Assembly (NCBI GenBank): GCA_024336345.1
Contig: JANFOG010000001.1
Span: 4,836,001 to 4,900,000 of the forward strand
Direction: 5' to 3'
Source: Mariannaea sp. PMI_226
Lineage: Eukaryota > Ascomycota > Sordariomycetes > Hypocreales > Nectriaceae
DNA: 64,000 nt
Part shown: positions 25,174 to 36,778 of the stretch, piece after piece
Layout: each line of letters opens with the position of its first letter
How positions within the stretch are numbered: the stretch's first letter is position 1
The notes under the pieces: model-generated
Seen by the model: the letters and a program-made list of their open reading frames with translations, nothing else
The model's database searches: none
What the model was told of the DNA's origin: nothing
Program-made: the position numbers and the translations under genes

Positions 25174-26854
25174 TTAGGATTGGGGTTCGCGGGGTGGGCC
25201 GCGACCTCGACCACCAGTGCCTTGGCCACGTCCACGGTATCCACGTCCACGGCCGCGGCCTCGTCCAAAGTGCGAGTTGCCGTTGTGCTGGCCGTTCTGG
25301 CTCTGCCAGTTGCTTTGAGGCTGCTGAGGGAGGAGAGCCTGGGGAAGGGGCTGCTGAGGGGCCTGCGCAGCAGGCAAGGCATTTCTGCTCAGGTTGGAAA
25401 TAGGTCGGGGAATAGTCTCGGGGTTCTCGTAAACGTAGAGGCTCTTATCGATGCTGGCAGGGATGGGCTGAATCTCAGTTCCCAGGTCCCGCTCAATGTT
25501 GTAGAGGTTGAAACGATCATCCCAGTTGATCAGGTTGATAGCCAGACCAAGGTGACCGTAACGACCAGATCGACCAATACGGTGCAGATATGTTTCAGCA
25601 TTCTTGGGGAAATCAAAGTTGATGACCACATTCACGGCCTGGATATCAATACCACGAGTGAGAAGGTCAGAGCAGACGAGATTTCGGCACACGCCGTTGC
25701 GGAAGTCGTGGAAGACACGGTTACGAGCTTGCTGCTGCATTTTGGCATGACTGTAGAAGCATGAGTATCCGAGTTCAGTAATCTTTTTGGCGAGCAGTTC
25801 AACTCTGTTGGTTGAGTTGCAGAAAATGATAGACTGGTTGATTTGGAGCTTTGAGAAGAGGGTGTTCAAGCAGTGGACCTTCTGCTTCTCTTCAACGAAG
25901 GCGTAGTATTGGGTGATACCCCGGAGTGTGAGCTCGTCCATAAGGTTGATTTCGTAGGGGCTAACCATGTTCTTGTCGGAAAAGTCCTTGACAGATAGAG
26001 GGAATGTGGCGGAGAAGAGCATAACCTGGCGGTCCTTGGGGTGGAATTGCAGGAGTTGTTCAATGACGGGAGTGAATTCAATAGAGAGAAGTTTGTCGGC
26101 CTCGTCCATGATAAACATGGGGCACTCGCTCAAGTCGGCAACGTTCTTTCCAGCAAGATCAAGAATTCGACCAGGAGTACCCACCACAATATGGACAGGA
26201 TCCTGCAGTCGGATAATATCATCTCGAAGGCCAGTGCCACCAGTGGTGACCATAACATTGATACCAAGATGTTTTCCAAGTGTCTTGCAGACTTGTGAAG
26301 TCTGCATGGCAAGCTCACGTGTAGGGACGAGAATAAGGCATTGGATTTTGGATACCTTGGGGTTGATTCGTTCGAGTGCAGGGATGACAAAGGCGGCGGT
26401 CTTGCCGGTACCGTTCTTCGCTCGGGCGAGGATATCTCGGCCGGTTAACGCCACGGGGATGGCTTCTTCTTGGATGGGTGAAGGCTTCTCAAAACCTGCT
26501 TCAAAAATGCCCATGAGCAGGTCTCGCTTCAGGGCAAAGTTTTCAAACTCCAAGCCCTTGGTGTTTGTGACATCCTGTATCAGGGGAAGACAGAAACAAA
26601 AAGTGAGCAAACTTCAATCTTGCATGCAAGGAGATATGCACATATAAAGACGGATTCGAGACGAACCTCTGTTTGTTGTCTGTTATCCTTGGCGGGAATG
26701 TTCAACTGCTTCTTCCAATCATCACCTGATGCGGGAGTGCCGTCACTGCTGCGTTTTTAGTTTTAGGCCTAATTACCAACTTGGAGGAAGAAAAAAAGGC
26801 GCTGCCTGACCTGAGTTGAGTGTTGTTCAGTCTATCTGCTAGCTGATCCGCCAT
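25174..26854 (-). CDS. dhh1: DEAD-box RNA helicase Dhh1 (DDX6/Ste13 family)
   Basis: A 507-aa protein from three exons: 26854-26811, 26745-26667 and 26574-25174. The joins give [18 protein letters not shown] and DNRQQTEDVTNTKG; the first intron uses a less usual GTCAGG donor, the second GTTCGT. Dhh1 activates mRNA decapping and represses translation in P-bodies. All helicase motifs are present: Q motif GFEKPSPIQ, motif I AKNGTGKT, Ia PTRELA, II DEAD, III SAT, IV SIIFCNS, V RGIDIQ and [12 protein letters not shown]. The core ends near residue 430. The C-terminal tail is Gln/Pro-rich, then RG-rich ([12 protein letters not shown]), typical of filamentous fungal orthologues and likely to promote condensates. 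Exons 1 and 2 are tiny (44 and 79 nt) but give the expected N-terminus. Confidence 0.96.
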
Positions 26855-28669
26855 TGTAGAATGTGATTTCCGTCCGCAGACCGGGAGAAGTGTGTCGTGA
26901 GAGAACGTGCAAAACTGCGGGAGAAGCAAGGAGAGAGGAAGAGAAGGATGAGGAGGAGTAAATCGGAGGAGAGGAAGAAGTGATGATTCTCCTTTCCAGA
27001 AGTCGAGTGGCGAGCGATTTGGCAGCTGAAAATGAGGAGCTGCGAGGGTTTCGTGGAGGAGGAGGAGGGGGAGGGAAGATGCCGAGTTGCACAACTGCCG
27101 GAAATGATGGAGGTGGGAATTGCGTGGGATAATGTGAGAATAGAAGAGCTCTTTGCCGAGGCGCAGTGGCCGTTGATCGTGTAGGGAAATTGAGTAGAAT
27201 GTCGTGGTGAGTGGTGTTTGTGTGTTTGTTCAAAGCAGGCTCTGGGTGGTTGCGTTTCGAGGTGACGATGTGCGCCTGGTTGCGCCAGAAGGGCCTGCAG
27301 TTCGAGGTCACGTGGTTCGCGGGGCTGCCCGGCTAAGGTAGGTCGGCTGTCTTTGGTGAGGTACTACCCATGTAAAGAGTAATCTGGTGTTGTGTTTATT
27401 TCCAAGGCACCTACTTAGGTGATACCTTATCTATAAGGCATATATTCACGAGAGCTAGTTATCCTAATTCTTTTTCTTCGGCTGGAATGGATTCAGTTGA
27501 AATAATACATTCCCAATGCATGTTACAATAGCACAACTACAGGACATGGGGTAAAAGTAAAACTATTTCGTACCTCTCTCAAAAAGGCTTGAACCTGTCA
27601 GATCCCTTTCCAGAGAGGGAGAGGGACGGAAGACCAACCTGGCTGAGCTATAACTGACCATGTTTCTCCAGCGTGGCACTGACCATCGCTCCTCTTGCTC
27701 TTGATCGCCCCTAAATTTATTTCGCGCAACGGGCAATGATTGGTGAACCATTTCTCATATATGGAGAATTCTCGTACCAAGTACCTAGCTCCTATCCCTG
27801 TCAATTTGCCCTTCTATCTCCATCTCCACACTTGGCATGGGCTTGCGTCGCCCGAGTTATAAGACAAGTACAAGTACAATCTAGATTACACAGTCGGTTA
27901 GCCTTGGGCGCGGTGCATCTTGATCGTGATCATGGGTCATCTGATAACAAAAATGATCTCCGCAAAATAAAGAAGATAGACAATATCCAGAGAATTATAA
28001 CACAGCCTTCGTAAGCATCTAAGTTCTGAATCCTTTCGATATAACTACTTGGATTCTCCCTCTCGATTTTCTCAACTGACTCCGGGGAATTTGTTTCCTG
28101 ACCGTCTTTTCGTGTTGCAAAGCGCCGCTCATAACCCCTGCAACAAAGGGTGCATCAAAACTCAGGGCTCTCCGAGGCCGAGGGCACCCGTCCTTGGGGC
28201 CTGACTATCAAGTGCCAGTTATCAGTGCATGTCAAAAGAAGCGAGGCTTTTGCCCTTTTTTCCAATAACACTGCATACTCCCTCTACAAATGTGGCTCTT
28301 GAACAATTGCTTACCGCAAGTCATAATAGCTGTATTCTCTCACCTACTTCACCCTCTCTAATAAAGACGAGACATATTGGCCTCTACTGCGTACAGTCAA
28401 TCGAGTGTCTTGAATCAGTCAAGAAAGACAATATCACCTGTCTTATGTACTCTCACAGGTTGGGCTACGACGAGTCCAAAATAAATAGCGATGACTATTG
28501 GTAGATCGAAACTAATAGCAATTCTAGAATGAAAGGATTTCCTACTGCCCTATGATGCGTTTATACTATTACACACAAAAAAAAAGAAAAAGAAAAAGAA
28601 AGGAGTAGCTCTTTTTCTCCTATTGTACCGTCCTTCTCCTTCGTTCACCTCAACTTGTTCACCTCCTCA
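26855..28669. other. Intergenic region, dhh1 promoter to acyl-CoA dehydrogenase 3' end
   Basis: The first 500 bp upstream of dhh1 are pyrimidine-rich on the minus strand, as expected of its leader. Further out is AT-rich DNA. A run of A5G units lies at 28577-28603. A minus-strand tRNA-like pair of boxes at 27586-27650 does not fold into a tRNA. No gene seen. Confidence 0.5.
28577..28603. repeat. AAAAAG simple repeat
   Basis: A-rich tract with three to four AAAAAG units beyond the 3' end of the acyl-CoA dehydrogenase gene. Confidence 0.65.
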
Positions 28670-30464
28670 TCATAGCTTCATACCCAAAGCCTTAGCGACC
28701 CTCAAACTCTGCCTCATGCTGAGATCCAGCATGATCTCTTCGCTGCCACCAGGGATAGCATAAGCTCTCACATCACGATACAGCCTCTCCACCTTACCGC
28801 CCTGTCCGCCACGCGAATAACTCAAGCCACCAAAAATTTGACTGGCCTCGCGAGCGCAAAACTCAAAAGTCACAGTAGATTGGGCCTTGAGACTGGCAAT
28901 GGGACCGCCCAGACGCAGCATGGCCTCGGTTTCGCCCATCTTCTGGCATTGGTAGATGAGACTCTCGAGCCAGCTGTATGAGGCCTCTATTTGACGAGCC
29001 ATGTGGGCAAGCTTCATACGGATGACAGGGTGCTCCATAAGCTTCTTACCAAAGGTGCGGCGTTTGTTGGCGTACCTGACGGATTCCTCGTAGCAGACAC
29101 GAGAGAATCGGAGGCACTGGATGATGATACCCATGCGCTCGTGGTTGAAGTTGGTCATGATGACTCGGAAACCTTGGTTCTGCTTGCCGAGGAGGTTCTC
29201 AACAGGGACCTTGACATCCTCAAAGGTGATGTAGGTGGTGCCACTAGACCACACACCCTGACAATCCATGCGGCGAGTGCTTACACCCTCGCCTCTCTCA
29301 ATCAAAAGAAGACTCACACCGTTCATTCCGGGACCACCAGTTCGTACGGCGGTGGTAAAATAGTCCGACCAGATACCATTGGTGATCCACTTCTTCTCAC
29401 CATTGACGATAAAGTGCTTTCCATCCTCGCTCAGCTTGGCCTCGCAAGTCAGGTTGGCGACATCGCTTCCAGCATCAGGCTCGGTGATGGCAAGGCAGAT
29501 TCGCTTATCACCACTCAAAATACCGGGGAGGATGCGGTCCTTGAGGGACTTGCTACCAAATTTGATGAGAGGGGGGCAACCAATGCCGAAGCCGCCGATG
29601 ACGTTCCAGACAAAGCCACCAGAGCCGGTACGAGACAGCTCATCGGTGAGAAGCAGTTCGTGGAAAAGATCCCACTTCTCAGGAGGAACAGACTTAACGC
29701 CGCTCGAGACATACTCCATGGGATAGTGCACGCCCAAAAGACCGGCAAGATAGCCGCGGCGGCCCATCTCTTTGTAAATCTCTTCGGGGACACGCTTGGC
29801 TTCATCCCACTCGGTAACGTTGGGTTCGATCTCCGCATCTATCCACTCACGAACCTCAGCACGAAGGGCAGCGTGAGTCTCGTTGAAGTATGGAGAGTGG
29901 TACTGTGACGACGCTGTTAGCAAGCGGCCTGGTGCAGCAAAAAAGAAGAAGGAAAAATTTAATCGACACCCACATTCTGGTACCAACTGGGATCAGCGAA
30001 GGGAATCTGATCGCCAAAGGCCTCGAGAGGCTCAGAATCTTCCTCATCCTCGGCGTGGGATGCCTCCTTCTCAGCGGCGGCGAGAGTCTTGGCCGAAGGC
30101 TCCTTGGCGGGTGCCGGCTTGGGCTCGGCCTTGGGCTCAGGCTTAGGCTTCGTGTCGAGGGAGCCAACTTGGAGTTTGGCCTGGTACTTCTTTAAGATGC
30201 TCTCGTTGTGGTACTTCCAGAACTGCTTAGAGGCGTCCTTACCAGCTACGCGCTGGAGGATCTTCTTGCCACCTACGAGAGAGAAAAAAGTTTGTGATAA
30301 GCAAATTATTTGTATGCACTGGGAGTAGCTTTTGCAAAGCGCAACATACCAGGGTGGTCGTCTTGAAAGGCAGTGACATCATACACATCGCCATCAACGA
30401 CGATAAACAAATCACCGGGCTTGTTATGCGACGCAACGTCGCCAGCGGTGAAAATTTTAGACAT
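28670..30464 (-). CDS. Acyl-CoA dehydrogenase with N-terminal cytochrome b5 domain
   Basis: A 548-aa protein from three exons: 30464-30350, 30272-29974 and 29902-28670. The joins are DDHPGGKKILQR and DPSWYQNYHSPYFN. Residues 1-75 form a cytochrome b5-like haem domain with the axial-ligand motif HPGG and a second His in FWKYHNES. A linker of Lys/Pro/Glu-rich sequence (about 80-135) leads into an acyl-CoA dehydrogenase of about 400 residues, with ITEPDAGSD, GEKKWITNG, RRTFGKKLMEHP and the C-terminal block IPGGSEEIMLDL. The fused haem domain suggests electrons or O2 chemistry other than plain ETF-linked beta-oxidation; that is inference, and similar fusions are widespread in fungi. The substrate is unknown. 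The C-terminus GMKL is only a weak match to a peroxisomal PTS1; no mitochondrial presequence is visible because the b5 domain is at the very N-terminus. Confidence 0.92.
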
Positions 30465-32154
30465 GATCGGATTGGAGGGGTTGCCAAAAGCCGAAGTTGG
30501 TGGGATGAGAGAGAAAGTAGAGAGAGATCACTTTTGATTAAGACTGTAAGCTACAGTAGCTTCGTAAAATAGATAGGTGATATGATAGTGGCGCCGTCAA
30601 GGATGGATGCCCAGGAGATGGATAGACAGACGTGACCGATGCAAGAGTGAAGAAGGAAAGAAAGAAGAAGGAAAGAAAGTATCAATTCACTTATGGCCTT
30701 GTCCGTTCCCTTGGATAATAAATATTGGTTTTAAACTCACGCACATCCGCGGTTGGCAAAAAAGGATGGGGAAGGGTCCCTGCATGCATCTTTGAGACCA
30801 ATCGAGCAATAATCACATGTTGGGTCTGTTTCTCCGAAGTAGGTAGGTAGGTAGGTAGGAACGAATGAACGAACGAACGAACGAACGAAGGGTACATAGT
30901 TTCATGTGTACCCTCCTACCCTTACCTTCCTGCATACCAACATACCTAACTACACCTTACAGTTCAGAGCAACCAGGTACCTAGGCATGCACTGTACATA
31001 GGTACCTTACAATACCTAGCAAACAGCAGTACAAACGCTTAAAATACAAGAAACACCAGACAGCCCGCCCAAGAACGAATCAAGCCTCAGTACCAAAAGG
31101 TAGTATCTAGACAGGTATCCACTCAAAAACAACCTACCTACATACCACGTACAACAGGATCTCATACCTTTGAGAGCACTGATTACTGATTACAGAGACA
31201 AAATAGTTACGGATACAGACTTCTGGCTCGCCAGGTGGCTGCCGTGGCTGCATCGCTTTGTGGGGTCCGGGGGTCACTTTGCCAATCCCAGGTCATGTGC
31301 AAAATACCTTCCAACGTTTTTTCCCATCTTCCGCCCTTGTGTCATTATTTCCGGCCGGTGCGCCGCAACTATCATGTGAAAGACAGGGCCCATCATCATA
31401 CAAATTGCTGATGATGTTGCAGTTGATGTTGGCTGATGTCATCAAGGTCCTCCCTGGAAGTTCCTGTGGAGATGCCGAGGTTCGCATTTGGCATCTGCCC
31501 AATCGCAAACGGACCATTGCCAAACTCCTGCGGCGTCTTCATCCACACCACACACCCCCGAGGTTCACATCATGTTGGGGGTCATTTCCCCAGAAGATCA
31601 GAAGATGACAACCAAGATAACAAACACGGGGAGAGATCTCGTGATTCTACCGAAGCAATGAAATACCCCGACGGGGCTGTCGTGACTTGGTACCTTGCTC
31701 AATTTCCATGATATGTATGGATAGAGGCAAGAGCCTTCAATTAGGAGAGTCGAGGCTCATGGCACTGGAATATGACGGGCATCATATTTCTCTGTACAAT
31801 TACTTGATCTATGAACTCTTCCTCTGTGTCATAAATTTGTAGGAAATTGGAAATTCCTTTAGAGGTTTCAAAGTTTGTGCAACTGGTTTACTTGCCAATT
31901 AACCATTGTTGCCCAGTTTCTCTTCACCTTCACTTTCGCTCTCACTTTCCCTCCTCCCTTGTCATCCATGCTAAGCAATTAAATAAGTGACCTCTCAAAG
32001 ACCATGTCGGTAGGTTGCCTTGTAATTCCCGTACGCCGAAAACTCCGTTCCATGCCAGAAAGATGTTCCGCTTGCCCCTTTTTTTGAGCATCTCAAATGG
32101 TAACGAATACCACCGCCAAGCCCATCCTCTCATCAACATTGCGCATTAGCTATC
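30465..32154. other. Intergenic region, acyl-CoA dehydrogenase promoter to FEN1 3' end
   Basis: Contains tetranucleotide repeats at 30839-30889, a dense set of TAGGTACC-like motifs (30.9-31.2 kb) and AT-rich DNA. Open frames reach only 116 codons and resemble nothing known. Confidence 0.5.
30839..30889. repeat. AGGT and GAAC tetranucleotide microsatellites, adjoining
   Basis: About five AGGT units followed at once by about seven GAAC/GAAT units. Confidence 0.8.
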
Positions 32155-33483
32155 CTACGCGCCACGAGGTCTAGCCTTGGCAGCTGCCTTGTTCTTCTTG
32201 TCCTGTTTGATCTTCTTCTTCTTTTCTTCATTCTTTTCATCCAACTTGCGCTTGTGCGCAGCCTTCTCCGCCTCAGTCTTGGGAACTGGCTTGAAGAAGC
32301 CCTCAAGACGGGCCTGCTGGGAGCTCTTCATATTCTTCTCCAACCTTGCACCACCGCTGCGTACACGATCTTCTGAAAAGCCCTTCTCGGTGACCAAGAA
32401 CTGCACGAGGCCCTCAATATCGGGCTTCTCCCACTTGAAGTCGCATTCTGGGTCATCTGCCTTACGAACATCAGGCTCGAAGAAGAGATCGCGCGCATCT
32501 TTGTATGGCCAATCCTCGGGGATTACGTATTTCTTCTTAGGATCCTTCTCGATGGCTTCGGTGATCTTCTCCAGAGATCCATGGTCACGAATCATCTTCA
32601 AGGCCGTGGTAGGGCCAATCTTGGGAATAGGGTCGAGATAATCGCAGCCAAGTAGAATACACAAATCCACAAACTAAGATGTTTTTAGTTAGACAGTTTT
32701 CTTGCGCGCTGAAAAGGAAAAATATGATTCTACGAAATAGTGTGCTCACCTGCTTGCGCTCCATGTTAAGGCCTTCCAGCACCTTGTCAAGTCGGATCTC
32801 CTGGATGGGTTCTTTGCGTTGTTCGCTGAATGTCAGGTGCCGAAGCAAAATAGGGGAGTTGAAGCAAAGAGTATCCATGTCTTCGCTTGCAGCAGCATAA
32901 ACTTTGCCAGCCTGTGCCAACACGGCACACTGCGCCTCAGCTTCAGTTGGTGCGATGATGTAGGGAATTCCCATCAGCCTGAGCAGACGTTGGCACTCGG
33001 CATTGTGTTCACGGGTGACACGAACAGTTCGTCGCGAGAACTTTTCAACATCCTCAGCTGTGCCAGTCTCTTTGGCTTCCTCGAGACCTTCGTTGGCCTC
33101 CTGCTTGCGCTGGAATCGCTTGGCCAGTTCGCCAGACTTGAGCTTCGGGGGAGCACCATCGAAGACGTAAAGGGGCTTGATGCCATTATCGACCATACGG
33201 AGGGTTCGGTAAAACATTCCCATCAAGTGAGATGTCGTCTCGCCACTGTCATTCATGAGCTGCTGACCATCGGATCGAACAGCGATAAGAAAACTGTAGA
33301 TGCTCATCGAGGCATCCTGATGAGGTCGAAGAGTCAGTGGTGATTGCGGCTTAAAGTTATTTGATGTCGGCCACTTCTACTCACGATTGCAACCTTGCGC
33401 CCGAATTGATTCTTGATTTCACCTTCTTTGATGGCATCGGGAGCCTCCTCCTTGATGATCGAGAAGAGCTGCTTGATACCCAT
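32155..33483 (-). CDS. fen1: Flap endonuclease 1 (FEN1/Rad27/Rad2)
   Basis: A 394-aa protein from three exons: 33483-33385, 33316-32750 and 32673-32155. Donors are GTGAGT and GTGAGC; the joins read GRKVAIDASMSIY and [17 protein letters not shown]1 removes 5' flaps in Okazaki-fragment maturation and long-patch base-excision repair. The mature N-terminal MGI that contacts DNA is present. Acidic metal-binding residues are seen in [40 protein letters not shown] and [14 protein letters not shown], the last including the helix-hairpin-helix. The PCNA-interacting box QARLEGFF is near residue 340, followed by a Lys-rich nuclear tail. Length is as usual for the family. ACGCG cores lie upstream (see the separate entry). 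Confidence 0.97.
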
Positions 33484-34584
33484 TGTGGTTGACGATTATC
33501 TGAACCAGGGCTGGAAAATGTATGGAGGGGAGACAAGAAAGGGGAGGAGAGGGAGGGAGAAAAGCTTCAAATGCAACAGCTTTGTGCGGAGAAAATCTCT
33601 TGTCTTCCGGCAAGACCCAGGTTAAAATGAGGTGAAAGACGAGGAGCGGAAGGTGGGAGGAAGTTCTTCTTGATTACCTGCATTCGCGTGTGGCAGTCAT
33701 GACGCGCCCTTAACGCGATCAGAAGATGCAGGGATCTTAATTGACCCCACATCGTGTGTCTCTCTGCTGCTGAACTAGAAACGCGCGCTCGCCAGGTACG
33801 TACCCCGGGTTCCTAAGAATACTCAAAGCCTAGCTTACCGACCTTAGATATCAAAGTCCCTGCCGACTGAAATACTGCAGCAATACCACCAAAACGATCT
33901 CAAGAAGGATAAGACATGGCTCAGTATTTTTTTATTTTTTTTTACATATAGTCGTAAGGAAATTAGCGGGAAAGATGGAATAGGTTTTTGATTCAAGACA
34001 AGACAGAACGCATGTTCGAACCTACACCACTCATCCTCCACAATATCAACCATAGAATGTCCCCCGTTCAACAATTCCAAAGTGACCACCAAGGATTTTA
34101 CGCAGAAAGTCTCTAAATCTAATTCCTCTAATAGATAGAATGTCTCGATGCTCACCTACCCCAGCTGAGTCTCCCCATGCTCCCCGCCTGCCTCAGATAC
34201 TTCTTTGGCCTGCAGATAACAGAGCATGGCCTCATCAGCTGGGAAACCACATAGTGGTTCAAAAATAGGAATGAATCCACCCTTCCATTAACTTTCAATG
34301 AAAGTTACCCGCCTCGGTTGGAGATGGCCTCGAGTTTTTATTGTTTGATATACCGCTCGGAATACAGAGCTGTCAAGGATGAGTCTCGCCTTGCGCTCCA
34401 CCTTGCTGTGCGGAAGAGTTTATGGAATTTTGATGAGAAATATGGAAAACACATTGTCGTCACATCGCTGGAATCAAGAAATTTCGTTCTTGTATGTAGC
34501 CCTGTAACCTCACATAGCTGGGTATCGTACTGATATTTTTAGTAACTTCCTCTGCAGTCCAATATCCAATGAATCTCGGTCTGC
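33484..34584. other. Intergenic region, FEN1 promoter and Nup37 3' flank
   Basis: The left part is the promoter and leader of FEN1. The right part is AT-rich, with a short hairpin (AACTTTC, AAT loop, GAAAGTT) near 34290. No gene seen. Confidence 0.45.
33685..33785 (-). promoter_or_regulatory. Cluster of ACGCG (MCB-like) cores upstream of FEN1
   Basis: Four ACGCG/CGCGT cores at 33685-33689, 33702-33706, 33713-33717 and 33781-33785, about 200-300 bp upstream of the FEN1 ATG. ACGCG is the core bound by the G1/S factor MBF (Mbp1-Swi6 / Cdc10-Res) in yeasts, where RAD27 is periodically expressed. Function here is inferred from motif and gene identity. Confidence 0.45.
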
Positions 34585-36778
34585 TCAATGCTTGTCAAAC
34601 AATCCCTTCCCTCCTCTACTCTGCATATTATCCAACGCCTTGTCGATATCCATGATGTCGAGCATTTCTACTTCAACGTCTCGGGCATCGAAATCGTCGG
34701 CCAGATCCGCCGCCGCATCCAGGGTGTTAGTGAAATCAAATCCCACTCTTGGTCGAGCCGGAAGAGCAAGGGGATCTTGTGTTGTCGTCCCGTCTCCGAG
34801 ATTTGCATCTTGCCCAAGTGACGATGACTTGAGACGCAAAGTCCCAGGTTTGATTGTGCTTAGGTTGAATGACATCTTGATTGACTTGTCTTGTTTGCCA
34901 TGAACAATAATGGCATCCGATTTCTCTCCCTTAGAGAAAAGACGTCGTTTATGGGTACCCACCACTCCGCCAATCCTCTTGCCAGGTCCATCCTCACCCT
35001 CTCGTACGATGACTATTCGCGATTCGCCCACGATCAGTACGTCGGCGGGGAGGCTACTTTCATGACCAGCACCGCTTCCTTGTCTCAGAGGGTCCAAGGT
35101 GAGGCTGACACCACAGCAACGTTCACCAAGGAGACCAGTAGACAAATCCAACAATCTAATCATCCTAGCGGGCTGAGCGCTGCTAAAGATATCGCCTGAT
35201 CCAGCGTTTTTGCGAAGTTGCGACTCCCAAAACCGCGATACGCCCGGGATTACACACACGTGTTCCAAGCCACCAACCCAGAGCACCAAGCTCTCTTCTT
35301 GAATTGCATTGCCACTGGTAGGTAGGGGAGTTACCTTGACCCCGCCTCGAATCGTAGCGAGCCGATCAAGAGTAAGGGCTGAGCTGAGAGAGGCGGTGGC
35401 TTGACGCCGGGTGTGAGGTGTCATGGGAGCAAACTCTCCATTGGTCTCCTTACTTTGTGAAGTAACGCTTCGCAGTGAGCTGGTACCCTCGACAAAACCA
35501 GAAACACTGAATGCTGTGAGTGCTGCACCTCGGACGCCAGACTTGAGCTTATCAGAGAGGGCGGCTCCACACGAAGCGGGACTCACACCGTCGATATCCC
35601 ATATTCCCCAGCTGCCATCAGCCAGGAGAGCAAACACAGCCCGGCCGTGGGCAATCCATGCAGCATCTAAGATTGGTTTCCTCGTTGACGAGGGCCGGGC
35701 AAATGGTTGGTAAAGTGTAAGAAGCCATGAACCTTGCACGGGAAATGGGCCAGTGGCATCCGGGTCTGGGGGGAGTGAGGGTAAAGCAAAGTCGTAAATC
35801 CGCACGCCTTGTACAGATGAAACAACAAGTAGTTGAGTTGTGTGTGTAGAATTGAAAGAAATGCTTGTTAGAGGGTTGGGTAAGTATTCGGTTTGGAAGG
35901 GCTCAATTGTTTTGCTAGGCAAGTCCTTGGAATCCAAGGGAACTTCCCATAGTCGGAGGATACCTGAAGCTTCGCGAGCGTGGGAGGCAACAACAGCTCG
36001 AGATTTGGTGCCTGGCCGTTCTGAGGGTTTTGGCATAACCAAGTTGATGGCGATACCCTGGCTGTGCTTGTTTTGGCCACCAAGGAGAATAAGGGACTCG
36101 CCCCATGCTCCGGACCCAGCTTTGCCAGCCAAAAGATTAGTTCTCAGCTCTGGCCGAGCCTTACTCTCCGGAGAAGGAGGAGTCAGGGGAAGTATGACAA
36201 CATAAACATCATTGGTAACACATGAGACCGCAAACACCATCTTCTCCGTCAAGACCTGGGCGCCGCCCCAAGCAGCATCTTCAGCTACCGTGGGTGTCAT
36301 AGGCATAACGGCCACATTCAATACAGATGTACCAAGTGCCAGGTCCAAGGTTTGGATAATCTCAGGGTATGGCCCCTCGTCAATCTCATCTTCGAACTGG
36401 GGCGTATCCACGAATTTGGCAACTGTCTTGCTCTTGGTTGCTGGTTCGTCTTCGTCCGAGTCGATTATCATGACTGCGTCCTCAGAGGTGCCATTCTGCT
36501 TTTCTTCTGGAGGAGTAGTCTTTGCAGGCTTGAAACGTCTTCCACCTCGCCATACCAATGTGACGCCGTTCTCGTGGCCATATATTAAGATGGTTGCACC
36601 CTGGGGAGACTGGATGGGATAGGTCTGAACATCGTTGACGCGCCGAGAGAGATTATATCTGTTTCAAAGTAAGCATGCATTCCAGCGCAGGTTTTTGCTA
36701 ATGCCTCATTGCGAAGTCTTACGTGAACTGTGTGTTTTGCGCCGTGCGACGGACCCGGGGGGTTGTAAGAGAGCTCAT
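34585..36778 (-). CDS. nup37: Probable nucleoporin Nup37 (WD-repeat, Y-complex)
   Basis: A 709-aa protein from two exons: 36778-36723 and 36658-34585, with a GTAAGA donor and a CAG acceptor; the join reads TAQNTQFTYNLSRRVND. The early block TYPIQSPQGATILIYGHENGVTLVWRGGRRF and the following strand-rich sequence fit the fungal Nup37 family, a seven-blade propeller attached to Nup120 in the nuclear-pore Y complex. An acidic, Asp/Glu-rich insert (residues about 75-110, DSDEDEP) follows the first blade. Segments such as SISFNSTHTTQLLVVSSVQGVRIYDF and AWIAHGRAVFALLADGSWGIWDI are WD-type blades. The C-terminal 100 residues are less ordered and end in FDKH. The assignment rests on recalled family resemblance, not on a search; a WD-repeat protein of other function is the main alternative. 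Confidence 0.68.

Noticed and set aside
27580..27660. Minus-strand pair of A-box-like and B-box-like (GGTTCAAGCC) sequences
   Set aside because: Acceptor and D stems do not pair and the T stem is poor; probably chance or a decayed relic.
28991..29908. 305-codon plus-strand open frame
   Set aside because: It is fully antisense to the acyl-CoA dehydrogenase exon, has no recognisable domain, and is explained by codon bias of the real gene.
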